Shown one piece after another: positions 25,011 through 34,528 of a DNA stretch of 64,000 nt; the first letter of the stretch is position 1; each line of letters starts with the position of its first letter. The stretch is taken from NCBI GenBank assembly GCA_965203305.1, contig OZ241874.1:558001-622000 (forward strand), in the 5' to 3' direction. The notes below the pieces were generated by a model. The model was not told the DNA's origin. It ran no database searches and worked only from the letters and a program-made list of their open reading frames with translations. Origin of the DNA: Bin80 sp965203305. GTDB lineage: Bacteria; Bacteroidota; Rhodothermia; Rhodothermales; Bin80. The translations under genes and the position numbers were made by a program.

Positions 25011-27389
25011 CTAGGTTTCAAGAATTCTTTCCAGCATGACTTCGTCGGCGACGAGCACCTCACGGGCTTTGCCTCCAGAAGCAAAGGCTCCAACAATGCC
25101 GGCCTGCTCAAGCTGGTCAACAATGCGGGCTGCTCGCGTATAGCCAATGGACAGTTTGCGCTGAATGAGCGAAACAGAGCCCTGCTGATTGCGCACGATG
25201 ATTCTGGCGGCTTCTTCAAAGAGTTCGTCGACCGCTCCATTTGAGGATGACTGCTCCGACACTGTGCTATCGTCAGATTCCTTTTCTGCTTTGGGCAATC
25301 GGTATGGGCCGCTTCCGTGCTGTTTTCGAATAAACTCCATGAGACGGTCAATCTCGTCCACCGAAACGAACGGCCCCTGCAATCGCAGAATCTTGCTGCC
25401 CTTCATGTACAGCATGTCTCCGTTGCCTACCAGCTGTTCTGCCCCGTTCTGATCAAGAATCGTTCGGGCATCTACCTTGGAGGCGACCTGAAAAGCAACA
25501 CGTGCGGGGAAGTTTGCTTTGATGAGGCCAGTAATTACATCTACAGAGGGACGCTGTGTCGCCAGGATCAGGTGGATTCCGACGGCACGGGCCATTTGAG
25601 CGAGTCGTGCAATGGGAGCTTCTACATCCTTGCCTGCCGTCATCATAAGATCCGCCAGTTCGTCAATGATAATCACTACATAGGGAAGGTGCTTGTGTCC
25701 AGTGTCTGGGGCAAGGCTGCCATCAGCGAACTTGGAATTATAGTCCCTGATTCCACGAACACCGGCCTTTTTCAGAAGATTATAGCGGATACTCATTTCC
25801 CGCTCACAGGCCCGGAGAATATCCAGGGCATCCGCCACTTCGGTAATAATTGCCTCGTTGCCATCTTCGGGCATCGCCAGAAAATGCTGCTCCAGTTCTC
25901 GGTACTGCTGAAGTTCAATCTTTTTGGGATCCACCATAACGAATTTCAGGTTTGACGGATCACATGCATACAAGAGACCGGTGATCAGTGTGTTCAGTCC
26001 GACAGATTTTCCCGATCCGGTTGCTCCAGCAATCAGGAGGTGGGGCATCTTTGCCAGATCCTCCATGAATACTTCTCCTTCAATCGTCTTGCCCAGAACA
26101 ACGGGCAGTTCCATCTTTGATTCCTGAAATTTCGCTGTGTTGAGCACGGACTGGACCCGCACGAGTTCTCGGCGGCTGTTTGGAATTTCCACTCCGACTG
26201 CGGACTTGCCAGGGATGGGTACAATCATCCGAATTCCCTGTGCGGCCATGACCATTGCCAGGTCGTCTTCCAGCGATTTGATTCGGCTGACCTTGACCCC
26301 CGGGGCGGGAGTCAGCTCATACAGTGTCACCGTAGGTCCCACTGTGGCATTCACTCCGATAATTTCAATCTTGTAGCGGGCAAGCTTTTCAACGAGCTTG
26401 GTCTTATTCTCTTCCAGTTCGGCATGATCAATTATCTGCTCTTTTTGTGAGGGAGCATTCAGCAGGTCCAGGTGAGGGAATTTGTATTTGTGTCCTCCCT
26501 CTATTTTCGTACTTCGGGAGCGGGAGTTTCTGCCTGTCTGTTCGGTGATTTGTTCGGTGACTTTCAGTTCCAGATCAGGGGTACTCGTTTCAGAAGATTC
26601 TGGTTGTGCGGCGGACGTAACAGGGGAGTCGTCGCTTGCATGATCTGGAAATGGAGTGTCCTTCTTTTCCAGGTCATCCCAGGTTTTTTCCAATGGATCC
26701 TCCCCGGGTGCCGCAGGCGGGGCTTCCTTTGATTTTTGTCTCTGTTGCCTGACTGCTGCGATGGTACCTCCCCACAACTGTTCCAGGCGGTCCAGCCAGT
26801 GTTGAATGTCCCGGTCAATGATCAGCATCATTCCGACCACAAGGACAATGCCAAGAACAATCCAGGATCCCAGCCAGCCCAGAGTGCTGTTCAGCCAGTT
26901 CGCCGCTGCAATTCCGTACTGTCCCGCCCATATTTCCAATCCAAGATTCGAATCTGAGAGATTGAGACGGCCAAGCAGGATGCCTGCAAGTCCTGTGATC
27001 CAGATAAAATGTATGGTCGGGACGAGCAGGATTTGCAGATGTCGTTTTCTCAGAACGGTATATCCATACAGCAGTATTGCAAGCACCAGAAGGAGAGATG
27101 TATACCCGAAGAAAGAGGAGAAAATCGCATGGGAGAGCCATGCTCCGACGGGCCCAACTGCATTGTTGACCGTTTGTGATTCCAATCCCAGGAATAGTTC
27201 CCAGAATGCTTTTCCCTCAATCACAGCATCGTCCGGTGCCGAGTAACTGACAACACTGGCTCCCAAGAGTACTCCCAGCAGCAGAATCAGTGTGCCGAGA
27301 ATTTCCTGTCTTCGACTGCCACGAGGTTCTGTCTGGGGCGCAGACGAAGTCTCTCGGGTGCGTCTCCGATTTTTTTTAACGTTCGCCAT
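25011..27389 (-). CDS. ftsK: FtsK/SpoIIIE DNA translocase
   Basis: 792 residues: an N-terminal membrane domain with four hydrophobic helices (roughly residues 30-190), a polar linker with Glu/Pro/Ser runs (~200-290), then the motor: alpha domain, Walker A GATGSGKSVGLN, Walker B VVIIIDELADLMM, and QRPSVDVITGLIKANFPARV. The C-terminal gamma winged helix is present (GSVSLIQRKLSIGYTRAARI), which reads KOPS-type polar sequences. Role: pumping chromosomes toward dif at the division septum. It ends with TAG and lies 32 bp upstream of purE. Confidence 0.94.
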   Translation of the reverse strand: MANVKKNRRRTRETSSAPQTEPRGSRRQEILGTLILLLGVLLGASVVSYSAPDDAVIEGKAFWELFLGLESQTVNNAVGPVGAWLSHAIFSSFFGYTSLLLVLAILLYGYTVLRKRHLQILLVPTIHFIWITGLAGILLGRLNLSDSNLGLEIWAGQYGIAAANWLNSTLGWLGSWIVLGIVLVVGMMLIIDRDIQHWLDRLEQLWGGTIAAVRQQRQKSKEAPPAAPGEDPLEKTWDDLEKKDTPFPDHASDDSPVTSAAQPESSETSTPDLELKVTEQITEQTGRNSRSRSTKIEGGHKYKFPHLDLLNAPSQKEQIIDHAELEENKTKLVEKLARYKIEIIGVNATVGPTVTLYELTPAPGVKVSRIKSLEDDLAMVMAAQGIRMIVPIPGKSAVGVEIPNSRRELVRVQSVLNTAKFQESKMELPVVLGKTIEGEVFMEDLAKMPHLLIAGATGSGKSVGLNTLITGLLYACDPSNLKFVMVDPKKIELQQYRELEQHFLAMPEDGNEAIITEVADALDILRACEREMSIRYNLLKKAGVRGIRDYNSKFADGSLAPDTGHKHLPYVVIIIDELADLMMTAGKDVEAPIARLAQMARAVGIHLILATQRPSVDVITGLIKANFPARVAFQVASKVDARTILDQNGAEQLVGNGDMLYMKGSKILRLQGPFVSVDEIDRLMEFIRKQHGSGPYRLPKAEKESDDSTVSEQSSSNGAVDELFEEAARIIVRNQQGSVSLIQRKLSIGYTRAARIVDQLEQAGIVGAFASGGKAREVLVADEVMLERILET

Positions 27390-27426
27390 TAGAGCCTGCA
27401 GGGTATTTCATGGTATTGCGAGATGG

Positions 27427-28575
27427 TCAGGATTCCGGGAATTCTTCTTGTGCTTTTCTTCGAATCTGATGAAAAGGTGGTTGATGTACAGATGAAGATA
27501 AGGTTCGGGAGCGAATACGGATACCCGCCTCGTGTCCAGGCGTTGTAAATGCAGGCTTATTTTCCACAAGGGCAAGGGCGACACCACAACCGAGTACAGG
27601 AGACTGTGCGCCACTGGTTACCTCGCCAATCTGGTCGCCGGATGAAGCAACAACTGGATAGCCTGCGCGGGGAATTCCCCGCTCGTTCATCACGAGTCCG
27701 ACCAGCCGGCGTTTCGGGCCGCGGGTTTTGATCTCTCGCAGTGCATCCTGACCAATAAAATAACCCTTGTCAAGTTTGGTTACCCAGCCAAGATTTACCT
27801 CGTACGGATTGGTCGTTTCGGACAGTTCGTTCCCATAGAGGCAAAACCCTGCTTCTATCCGGAGAGTGTCCCGGGCACCAAGCCCTGCCGGCTCTAGGTT
27901 GTAGTCCCTGCCAGCCTCTATGATGGCATCCCAGAGTGCATGGGCATTCTCGGACTCAATATAAAATTCAAGTCCAGCACTACCCGTATAGCCTGTACGG
28001 GAAATGATCACCTTGCTGAATCCCATAAATTCGCCGGGGGCGGGTTTCAGGAAGTGGTAGGTTTTGAGTCTGAAGACCTGCTCTCCGGCTAGCCTGGCAG
28101 CTATGTTCAGGGATTCGGGGCCCTGCAGGGCCAGAAGCCCCATTTGCTCGGAAACATTGTGCAAGTCTGCGTTCATGGGGTTATGGGACTGCATCCATGC
28201 AAAGTCTTTTTCCGTGTTGGATGCATTGACCACGAGCATGAAGGCCTCTTCATTGACTTTGTATACGAGAAGATCGTCAATCACGCCGCCTGCCTCATTG
28301 CACATTAACGTATAAAGTGCCTGCCCAATGTCAAGTCTGGATACATCATTGGTAACCAGCTGCTGCACGAAGGCTTCTGCATTCGCCCCCATGGCAAACA
28401 CTTCTCCCATGTGGCTCACATCAAAGAGTCCCGCAGAGTTCCGGACAGCCATATGCTCCTGAAGAATACTCGTGTACTGCATCGGCATGTGGTACCCTGC
28501 AAAATTCACCATTCGCGCTCCCAGAGCGGTGTGAGTTTCGTACAGCGGAGTTCGAAGAAGCATGGCAGAAGACAT
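27427..28575 (-). CDS. gcvT: glycine cleavage system T protein (aminomethyltransferase)
   Basis: 382 residues. Family blocks: TPLYETHTALGARMVNFAGY, RNSAGLFDVSHMGEV, ISRTGYTGSAGLEFYIES, LEPAGLGARDTLRIEAGFCL and the C-terminal beta-barrel (VTSGAQSPVLGCGVALALV). It transfers the aminomethyl carbon from H-protein to tetrahydrofolate. The ATG at 28575 shares its A with the TAA of tyrA, so translation is coupled; an ATG four codons later (28563) is also possible. gcvH and gcvP are not in the window, so the glycine cleavage genes are scattered. Confidence 0.93.
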   Translation of the reverse strand: MSSAMLLRTPLYETHTALGARMVNFAGYHMPMQYTSILQEHMAVRNSAGLFDVSHMGEVFAMGANAEAFVQQLVTNDVSRLDIGQALYTLMCNEAGGVIDDLLVYKVNEEAFMLVVNASNTEKDFAWMQSHNPMNADLHNVSEQMGLLALQGPESLNIAARLAGEQVFRLKTYHFLKPAPGEFMGFSKVIISRTGYTGSAGLEFYIESENAHALWDAIIEAGRDYNLEPAGLGARDTLRIEAGFCLYGNELSETTNPYEVNLGWVTKLDKGYFIGQDALREIKTRGPKRRLVGLVMNERGIPRAGYPVVASSGDQIGEVTSGAQSPVLGCGVALALVENKPAFTTPGHEAGIRIRSRTLSSSVHQPPFHQIRRKAQEEFPES

Positions 28576-29675
28576 TACTGGATTCTGTGAGCTCTGTGTC
28601 CTTGGGATTTCAGTGCAACCACCGCAGCATCCGCAGTGCGGTCATCTTCCAGACTGATTCGGAATGCCCCCCCTGTGCCCTCACGAATTTTGAGCAGCTC
28701 AATATCCTTGATGCTGATTCCCCGTTTGAAGAGTGCTCCGGTGATATGCGCCAAAAACCCCGGCTTGTCTTTCGCATACACAAATACATCACTCAATGGT
28801 CGCAAAAACCCCTTGGAATCCCGTGGTATTGCCTCTCGCACAGCACCTGCCTTCTCAAACACAGGGCGCAGTTCCTGAATATCTCCTCCTTGCTGAAGCT
28901 GTTCACGCATATAATTTAACGAATCTGTCAAAGTCCCCAGGGCTAAATCCACATCTGCCCGGTTGCTTTCAAGTACGGGAGACCACATGTCAAACGGAGA
29001 GGATGCAATGCGCGTCATATCTCTGAACCCCCCGGCCGCCAGCTGCAGGGTGAGGGGGCTGATTTCGTTTTGATCTGCTGCGACATTTACGAGAGCGGTC
29101 GCAAGCAATTGTGGCAGGTGGCTTACGTATGCGACGATACGGTCATGCTCCAGGCTGTCCATAGACAGAACGCGTGCCCCAGTGCCTTCAATCAGGCTCG
29201 TGAGGGCTGCGTAATCTGCTGGTTTTTCCATGCCATCTGGGCACAGAATGTAGAGTGCATTTTCAAAAAGAAAAGCATTCGCTCCGTCCAGTCCACTCTG
29301 CTCCGATCCGGTCATCGGATGACCTCCAATGAAGCGGGTATGATCAGGAAGAAGGCGTTTTGCCATCTGAATGACCGGATGCTTTACCGATCCCACATCC
29401 GTCACAAGTGTACGAGGGTTGAGGTGTGGGGCAATGGAGCGCATCACTGATTCTGTCACATCCAGTGGCACCGACAGGAATACAGCATCCGCATCACACA
29501 CCGCACCGGAGAGTGAGTCAGCTGCATGGTCAATCACTCCCCGATGTACTGCCACTTCCAGTATCTGGGGCTTGTCAAAACCTGTGATGCGCAGTCCAGG
29601 CAGTCGCTCCCTCCAGGCCAGAGCAAGGGATCCGCCAATCACGCCGATGCCAATGACGGCAACGCGTTCAACCAT
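28575..29675 (-). CDS. tyrA: prephenate dehydrogenase with ACT domain
   Basis: 366 residues. The N-terminal Rossmann domain has VIGIGVIGGSLALAWRE; catalytic and structural blocks follow (DVGSVKHPVIQMAKRLLPDH, FIGGHPMTGSEQSGLDGAN, SHLPQLLATALVN). A C-terminal ACT domain (residues ~295-366, KDKPGFLAHITGALFKRGIS) probably mediates tyrosine feedback. It converts prephenate to 4-hydroxyphenylpyruvate. There is no fused chorismate mutase. It overlaps gcvT by one base. Confidence 0.93.
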   Translation of the reverse strand: MVERVAVIGIGVIGGSLALAWRERLPGLRITGFDKPQILEVAVHRGVIDHAADSLSGAVCDADAVFLSVPLDVTESVMRSIAPHLNPRTLVTDVGSVKHPVIQMAKRLLPDHTRFIGGHPMTGSEQSGLDGANAFLFENALYILCPDGMEKPADYAALTSLIEGTGARVLSMDSLEHDRIVAYVSHLPQLLATALVNVAADQNEISPLTLQLAAGGFRDMTRIASSPFDMWSPVLESNRADVDLALGTLTDSLNYMREQLQQGGDIQELRPVFEKAGAVREAIPRDSKGFLRPLSDVFVYAKDKPGFLAHITGALFKRGISIKDIELLKIREGTGGAFRISLEDDRTADAAVVALKSQGHRAHRIQ

Positions 29676-29821
29676 TCAACTGCGAAAAGTAAACTGACAG
29701 GCAGATCCGTTGTCCACAGGATCCGGAATGAGATGAACTTCCCCCTGCTTGTTTATCTGGATATTCTGGCTCATCCTCTCTCTGGCCGGGATGTTGCTGG
29801 GTGCTCTGACATAACTGGAAG

Positions 29822-32377
29822 TCAGTCCTGTCCGGCTGCTTCCTCCTTTTGAGGCTGTTTTGTCTTTGCAGCACTTGCCTTCTTCTGTTTGGATATCCTC
29901 AGATAAAGTCGTTTCGCCTTGGATTTATGGCTTACCACGATTCGGTCTCCTTCTCCCAGTTCCTTTTCCAGGATTGTCTCTGCCAGCGGGTCTTCCAGAT
30001 ACTGCTGTAATGCACGCTTGAGCGGGCGGGCACCAAACTTGGCATCATAGCCGTGTTCAACAAGGAAATTCTTTGCCGATTTCTGCACAGTAATCTTGAT
30101 TCCCAGCTCTTTGGCCCGCTCCAGAAGTTCTTCCGAAAGCAGGTCTATGATCTGGTGAATGTGCGATTTTTCCAGAGAGTGGAAGACAATCACATCATCA
30201 ACCCGGTTCAGAAATTCGGGGTTGAACACATTCTTCAGCTCTGTTTCCACGGTGGACTTCATGGCCTTGTAGTCAAAGGTTTCCGCGCTCTGGGAGAACC
30301 CGAGTCCTCCACTGGCATTGCGGATTCCCCGTGCCCCGATATTGCTGGTCATGATGATCACCGTATTCCGAAAATCAACCCGCCGCCCCGTTCCGTCCGT
30401 CAGAATTCCATCATCCAGCACCTGCAAAAGGATATTGAACACATCCGGGTGGGCCTTTTCAATCTCATCCAGAAGGATAACGGAAAATGGTTTCCGGCGA
30501 ACTTTTTCGGTCAGCTGACCGCCTTCGTCATATCCGACATATCCCGGAGGTGCCCCAACCAGGCGGCTCACCGAAAACTTTTCCATGTACTCACTCATGT
30601 CAACACGAATGAGTGCATCGGGACTTTCGAACATATGTTCGGTCAGCACTTTCGCCAGTTCTGTTTTCCCGACACCGGTGGGGCCAAGGAAGATAAAGGA
30701 CCCGATCGGCTTGCTGGGATCCTTGAGTCCGGCGCGTGTACGGCGGATTGCTCTGGACAGCTTTCCAATGGGCTCATCCTGTCCAATGACACGTTTTTGC
30801 AGTGCGGTTTCCATCTCAAGCAGCTTTTTCTGCTCCGGCCTGGACAGCCGATCAAGAGGAATTCCCGTCATCATGGACACAGTCGTCGTGATGTCTGCAA
30901 CATTGACGGAATGCCGCCTGTCTCCTCCCGAACTTTCCCAGACACTTTTTTCTTTGGCCAGCTTCTCTTTCAAGTCCTCCTCCATGTCTCTCAGTCGGGC
31001 AGCCTCCTCAAAGTTCTGTTCCTTAACGACAGCGATCTTGCTCTCGCGTGTCTTCTGGATTTCAGTTTCGAGTTTGATGATACTTTCGGGTACATCAATA
31101 TTTTCCAGGTGCACCCGTGCTCCTGCCTCGTCAATCACATCAATCGCCTTGTCGGGAAGATGCCGGTCCGTGATGTAGCGTTCGGAGAGAGTTACTGCAA
31201 GTTCAATCGCCTCCTTTTCATAGATAACGCTGTGATGATCTTCGTACCGGTCTTTGAGCTGAGTCAGAATCTCAACGGTTTCCTCGGGAGTCGCAGGGTT
31301 TACGACAATCTTCTGGAATCGCCGGTCCAGGGCTCCATCTCTCTCCACATACTGCCGGTATTCATCCAGTGTGGTTGCTCCGATGCATTGCAGTTCCCCC
31401 CGTGCGAGTGCGGGTTTGAACATGTTGGATGCGTCAAGGGAGCCGGAGGCACTCCCTGCTCCGACAATCGTGTGAATTTCATCAATGAACAGAACGATCT
31501 CAGGGGATTTTTCCAGTTCGGACATCACGGCCTTGAGGCGTTCTTCAAACTGTCCCCGATACTTGGTACCTGCGACCAGCGCGGCAAGGTCAAGCGTAAC
31601 GATACGTTTTTCATGAAGCGCGCGGGATACCTTTCGCTGCATAATCCGCATGGCCAGTCCCTCTGCGATGGCTGTTTTGCCAACTCCTGGTTCTCCAATC
31701 AGGACAGGATTATTTTTTTTGCGTCGGCTCAGAATCTGTGCCACTCGTTCAATTTCCATGTGACGGCCAATCACTGGATCCAGCTGCCCCTTGTCAGCAA
31801 GGCGGGTGAGGTCACGCCCAAAATTATCCAGCACAGGGGTTTTGGACTTTTCCTGGGCCCTCTGTCGGGAGCGACCGCCTCGGCTTTTGCCTCTGGGGGC
31901 AGCCTCTCTGGGCGGGGGTGTGGAGGATGAATCCCCCGACAGGATCTTGTCCAGTTCCACCCGTGTGGTCTCGTATGTGACGGAAAATGTATCACGCAGG
32001 ATTTGCGCTGCGATATTGTCATCATCACGGAGCAGGCTCAGCAGGAGATGCTCCGTACGAATCTCTGCCGACTTGTAGAGCTTTGCCTCCAGGTAGGTGA
32101 TCCGGAGGATCTTTTGCGCCTGCTTTGTGAAGGGCAGATTTCCAACAGTGATGGATGTGTTGCTTCCACGTACAGTTGCCTCAACGACTCTTTTCAATTT
32201 TTGGAGATTGCAGTGATGTTTTTGAAGAATTTTGATGGCATTTCCCTCTCCTTCCCGCAAAACTCCCAAGAGCAGATGCTCGACTCCCATATAATCATTC
32301 CCGAGCCGAACGGCTTCGTCGCGGGCATAGGAGATTACATCTCGTACACGACTCGAAAAATTACTGTGACCGTCCAT
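29822..32377 (-). CDS. clpC: ClpC-type AAA+ unfoldase
   Basis: 851 residues from ATG 32377 (NFSSRVRDVISYARDEAVRL). Two Clp N repeats (to ~150), D1 with Walker A GEPGVGKTAIAEG, a UVR-like middle domain (EQNFEEAARLRDMEEDLKEK) that defines ClpC against ClpA/ClpB, D2 with GPTGVGKTELAKVL, and C-terminal ALQQYLEDPLAETILEKELG. A Lys/Ala/Gln-rich tail ends the protein. It feeds substrates to ClpP. An upstream in-frame start at 32419 would overlap the preceding iron-sulfur gene; the ATG at 32377 leaves an 11-bp gap. Confidence 0.95.
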   Translation of the reverse strand: MDGHSNFSSRVRDVISYARDEAVRLGNDYMGVEHLLLGVLREGEGNAIKILQKHHCNLQKLKRVVEATVRGSNTSITVGNLPFTKQAQKILRITYLEAKLYKSAEIRTEHLLLSLLRDDDNIAAQILRDTFSVTYETTRVELDKILSGDSSSTPPPREAAPRGKSRGGRSRQRAQEKSKTPVLDNFGRDLTRLADKGQLDPVIGRHMEIERVAQILSRRKKNNPVLIGEPGVGKTAIAEGLAMRIMQRKVSRALHEKRIVTLDLAALVAGTKYRGQFEERLKAVMSELEKSPEIVLFIDEIHTIVGAGSASGSLDASNMFKPALARGELQCIGATTLDEYRQYVERDGALDRRFQKIVVNPATPEETVEILTQLKDRYEDHHSVIYEKEAIELAVTLSERYITDRHLPDKAIDVIDEAGARVHLENIDVPESIIKLETEIQKTRESKIAVVKEQNFEEAARLRDMEEDLKEKLAKEKSVWESSGGDRRHSVNVADITTTVSMMTGIPLDRLSRPEQKKLLEMETALQKRVIGQDEPIGKLSRAIRRTRAGLKDPSKPIGSFIFLGPTGVGKTELAKVLTEHMFESPDALIRVDMSEYMEKFSVSRLVGAPPGYVGYDEGGQLTEKVRRKPFSVILLDEIEKAHPDVFNILLQVLDDGILTDGTGRRVDFRNTVIIMTSNIGARGIRNASGGLGFSQSAETFDYKAMKSTVETELKNVFNPEFLNRVDDVIVFHSLEKSHIHQIIDLLSEELLERAKELGIKITVQKSAKNFLVEHGYDAKFGARPLKRALQQYLEDPLAETILEKELGEGDRIVVSHKSKAKRLYLRISKQKKASAAKTKQPQKEEAAGQD

Positions 32378-32388
32378 AGATGGTTGGA

Positions 32389-32730
32389 TTAGGCTGCGAA
32401 GCTTGACCCGCAGCCACAAGTTTGTGTGGCATTTGGATTGTCAAATACAAAACCGCGTGCATCCAGGCCCGCGTGATAGTCAATGGTTGTTCCTAAAAGG
32501 TATAGCCCCTGACGCTTGTCAATGTACATCAGGATGCCGTCAGCATTGAACGTAAGGTCATGCTCTCTCAACTTGTCAAATCCGAGAACATAACTCATCC
32601 CGCTGCATCCCCCTCCACGAACACCAACTCTTAATCCGTATCCTTCGGGAATCGTCTTGTCTTCCAGTATTTTCCGCACCTCTTCGGAGGCACGCGGACT
32701 CAGCATAACCGGGGAAGCAGGTGTGCTCAT
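32389..32730 (-). CDS. IscA/ErpA-type iron-sulfur assembly protein
   Basis: 113 residues of the HesB/IscA family with the three conserved cysteines: RGGGCSGMSYVLGFD and the C-terminal TCGCGSSF. A-type carriers deliver Fe-S clusters to target proteins; ErpA and SufA cannot be told apart from sequence alone. It lies directly upstream of clpC (11 bp) and downstream of the M20 hydrolase on the same strand. No isc or suf genes are adjacent. Confidence 0.92.
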   Translation of the reverse strand: MSTPASPVMLSPRASEEVRKILEDKTIPEGYGLRVGVRGGGCSGMSYVLGFDKLREHDLTFNADGILMYIDKRQGLYLLGTTIDYHAGLDARGFVFDNPNATQTCGCGSSFAA

Positions 32731-32789
32731 CGTCAGTTGAATTTGACTGTTGACACTACCTTTACTGCGATTGCAGCAGTGTGTTCCAG

Positions 32790-34022
32790 TCAGGCGACAA
32801 TTTTTTCTTCAAGATGACGGATCATCACCCGGGTCATCAGCTCCACGGAATAGGCCAGTGCCTGCTCGTCAATATCGAAATGAGCATCATGGAGGGGATA
32901 ACTGGTAGTTTTACTGCTTCTCGTCCCGATCCGGATGAGCATTCCTGGAACATGTTTCAGGTAGTTTGCAAAGTCTTCCGCTCCCATACTGGGTACACAG
33001 ATGCTGATGGCCGCATGTTCATCAAACAGATCCTGAATGCAGGCCCGTACATTTCTGCCAAGAGCGGGATTGTTGATCACGGCAGGGAGTCCTTCCACAC
33101 GAGTAAACTCAATGTGCACGCCGTGTATCTCTGCAAAACTTTTTGCCGTGCGCTCCATGTAGTCCAGCAGGAAGATGCGATCCTGATCATTCAGGCAGCG
33201 CAGTGCGCCTTCAAACCATGCTTCGGCGGGGATGACATTATGTGCCATGCCGCCTCCAATCATGCATGCTGTAAAGACGGACGGGTTGCGTGCATCTGTA
33301 ATTCGTCCGATGTACTGATAGTATTGGCCTAGCAATTGCGTGGCAATCCATATCGTATCCTTGACCTTGTGCGGCCGGGCGGAATGTCCTGTACTTCGAG
33401 CATGGACCTGTACACGAATCCGTTCAGAAGAAGCTGTGACCTGTCCTTCGGGAACCCCGAACTGTCCAAGATCAAGGGTTGGGTCCACATGCATGCAATA
33501 CAGTGCTTCCAGGGGATCACATACGCCGGCCTTGATCATAGGGACAGATCCGCTGGGGTTGCCCTCTTCATTCGGCTGAAAGAAAATTCGTACACGGCCT
33601 TTCAGGCGAGATCGCAGTCGGTGCAGGTTGAGTGCGAGTCCGATTCCGATGGTGGTATGTGCGTCATGTCCGCAGGCATGTGCAGCTTCGGGGTTTCTTG
33701 AGGCATATGCAACTGTTTTCGCATCCTGCAGCTTGAGTGCATCCATGTCGCACCGAAATCCGATATGCGGTCCGGGTTGGGTACCGTCAATATCTATGAA
33801 AAGCCCTGTTTCGGCATGGGGGCCGGAAACTTCAATCCCGTGGTTTTCCAGGTGACTTCGAATCAGACGGCTGGTAGCGAATTCCTGGTATCCTACTTCC
33901 GGGTTGCGGTGCAAATGCCTTCGCAGGGTAATCAGGTACTCAGCGAAATCCTCTGGAAGTTGACCGTTGGGCTGAGGCGAGGAGAAACAATAGGCTGCTG
34001 GCGCAGCATCAAATATGGACAT
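32790..34022 (-). CDS. M20-family amidohydrolase (N-acyl-amino-acid/hippurate hydrolase type)
   Basis: 410 residues. M20D layout: RRHLHRNPEVGYQEFATSR, metal-binding EAAHACGHDAHTTIGIGLAL, FFQPNEEGNPSG and CMHVDPTLDLGQFGV, then a dimerisation lid (residues ~185-300) and PSMGAEDFANYLKHVPGML. The family deacylates N-acyl amino acids or related amides with two metal ions; the substrate is not determinable. There is no signal peptide. It starts upstream of the iscA-type gene (59 bp), probably in the same transcript. Confidence 0.88.
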   Translation of the reverse strand: MSIFDAAPAAYCFSSPQPNGQLPEDFAEYLITLRRHLHRNPEVGYQEFATSRLIRSHLENHGIEVSGPHAETGLFIDIDGTQPGPHIGFRCDMDALKLQDAKTVAYASRNPEAAHACGHDAHTTIGIGLALNLHRLRSRLKGRVRIFFQPNEEGNPSGSVPMIKAGVCDPLEALYCMHVDPTLDLGQFGVPEGQVTASSERIRVQVHARSTGHSARPHKVKDTIWIATQLLGQYYQYIGRITDARNPSVFTACMIGGGMAHNVIPAEAWFEGALRCLNDQDRIFLLDYMERTAKSFAEIHGVHIEFTRVEGLPAVINNPALGRNVRACIQDLFDEHAAISICVPSMGAEDFANYLKHVPGMLIRIGTRSSKTTSYPLHDAHFDIDEQALAYSVELMTRVMIRHLEEKIVA

Positions 34023-34528
34023 GCCGCGAGACGGGACGAAGTAGGTTAGTCAGACTCCAAAGATACAAAATCCGCCCCAGTAGTCGGCAATTTTGAGACA
34101 GGAACGCATCAATTCATGTGGTTGCATCTGCGCAATCAAGGCACAGTCGCACCCTCTCCATGAAAAGATATCAAGTCGGGTATCTCGGAGCAATTTTTTT
34201 TGAGCAAGTGGGATCGGAGAGTTGATGCAAGGGAGTACTTGACGGCATGTGAAGGCTGCCTGTTCCATAGACTTTCATGGCGTGATTGCCGAGAACAACT
34301 GAATACCCAGAAGATCTTCGCAAGATTTTTCCTTCACATGGCATTTTGCAAGATTTTCATGGAAGAGGAGCGTGTACACTTTGAAATTGTCAAAAATTCT
34401 AAAAAAATCCGCGGATTGATCATATGTACTACTTTACGTGTTATACGCAGGAGATGATCTGACCAATTGTGGCCGGATCACAGACCAATCTCCACAACGT
34501 TTCATCATCATCAATCAACCTAAACCCA
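34023..34528. other. 506-bp intergenic region upstream of the phase-variable surface protein
   Basis: Between divergent genes. It has a T-rich run near 34192-34200 and is more AT-rich than its surroundings near 34380-34450, as expected for promoters. Open frames (such as 34200-34457 plus) show no family features. No clear TAnnTTTG box or ribosome-binding site precedes ATG 34529. Confidence 0.4.

Noticed and set aside
30053..31930. 625-codon plus-strand open frame
   Set aside because: Antisense to clpC, whose domains are all intact.
34240..34300. Possible third copy of the tnpB-element inverted repeat (shared CGTGATTGCC with 56311)
   Set aside because: Only about ten bases match and the GGGGCTT outer end is missing.
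34200..34457. Small frame with a FeoA-like stretch (EEERVHFEIVKNSKKI)
   Set aside because: Only about 15 residues resemble the first FeoA; the rest has no FeoA pattern, so chance similarity is likelier.
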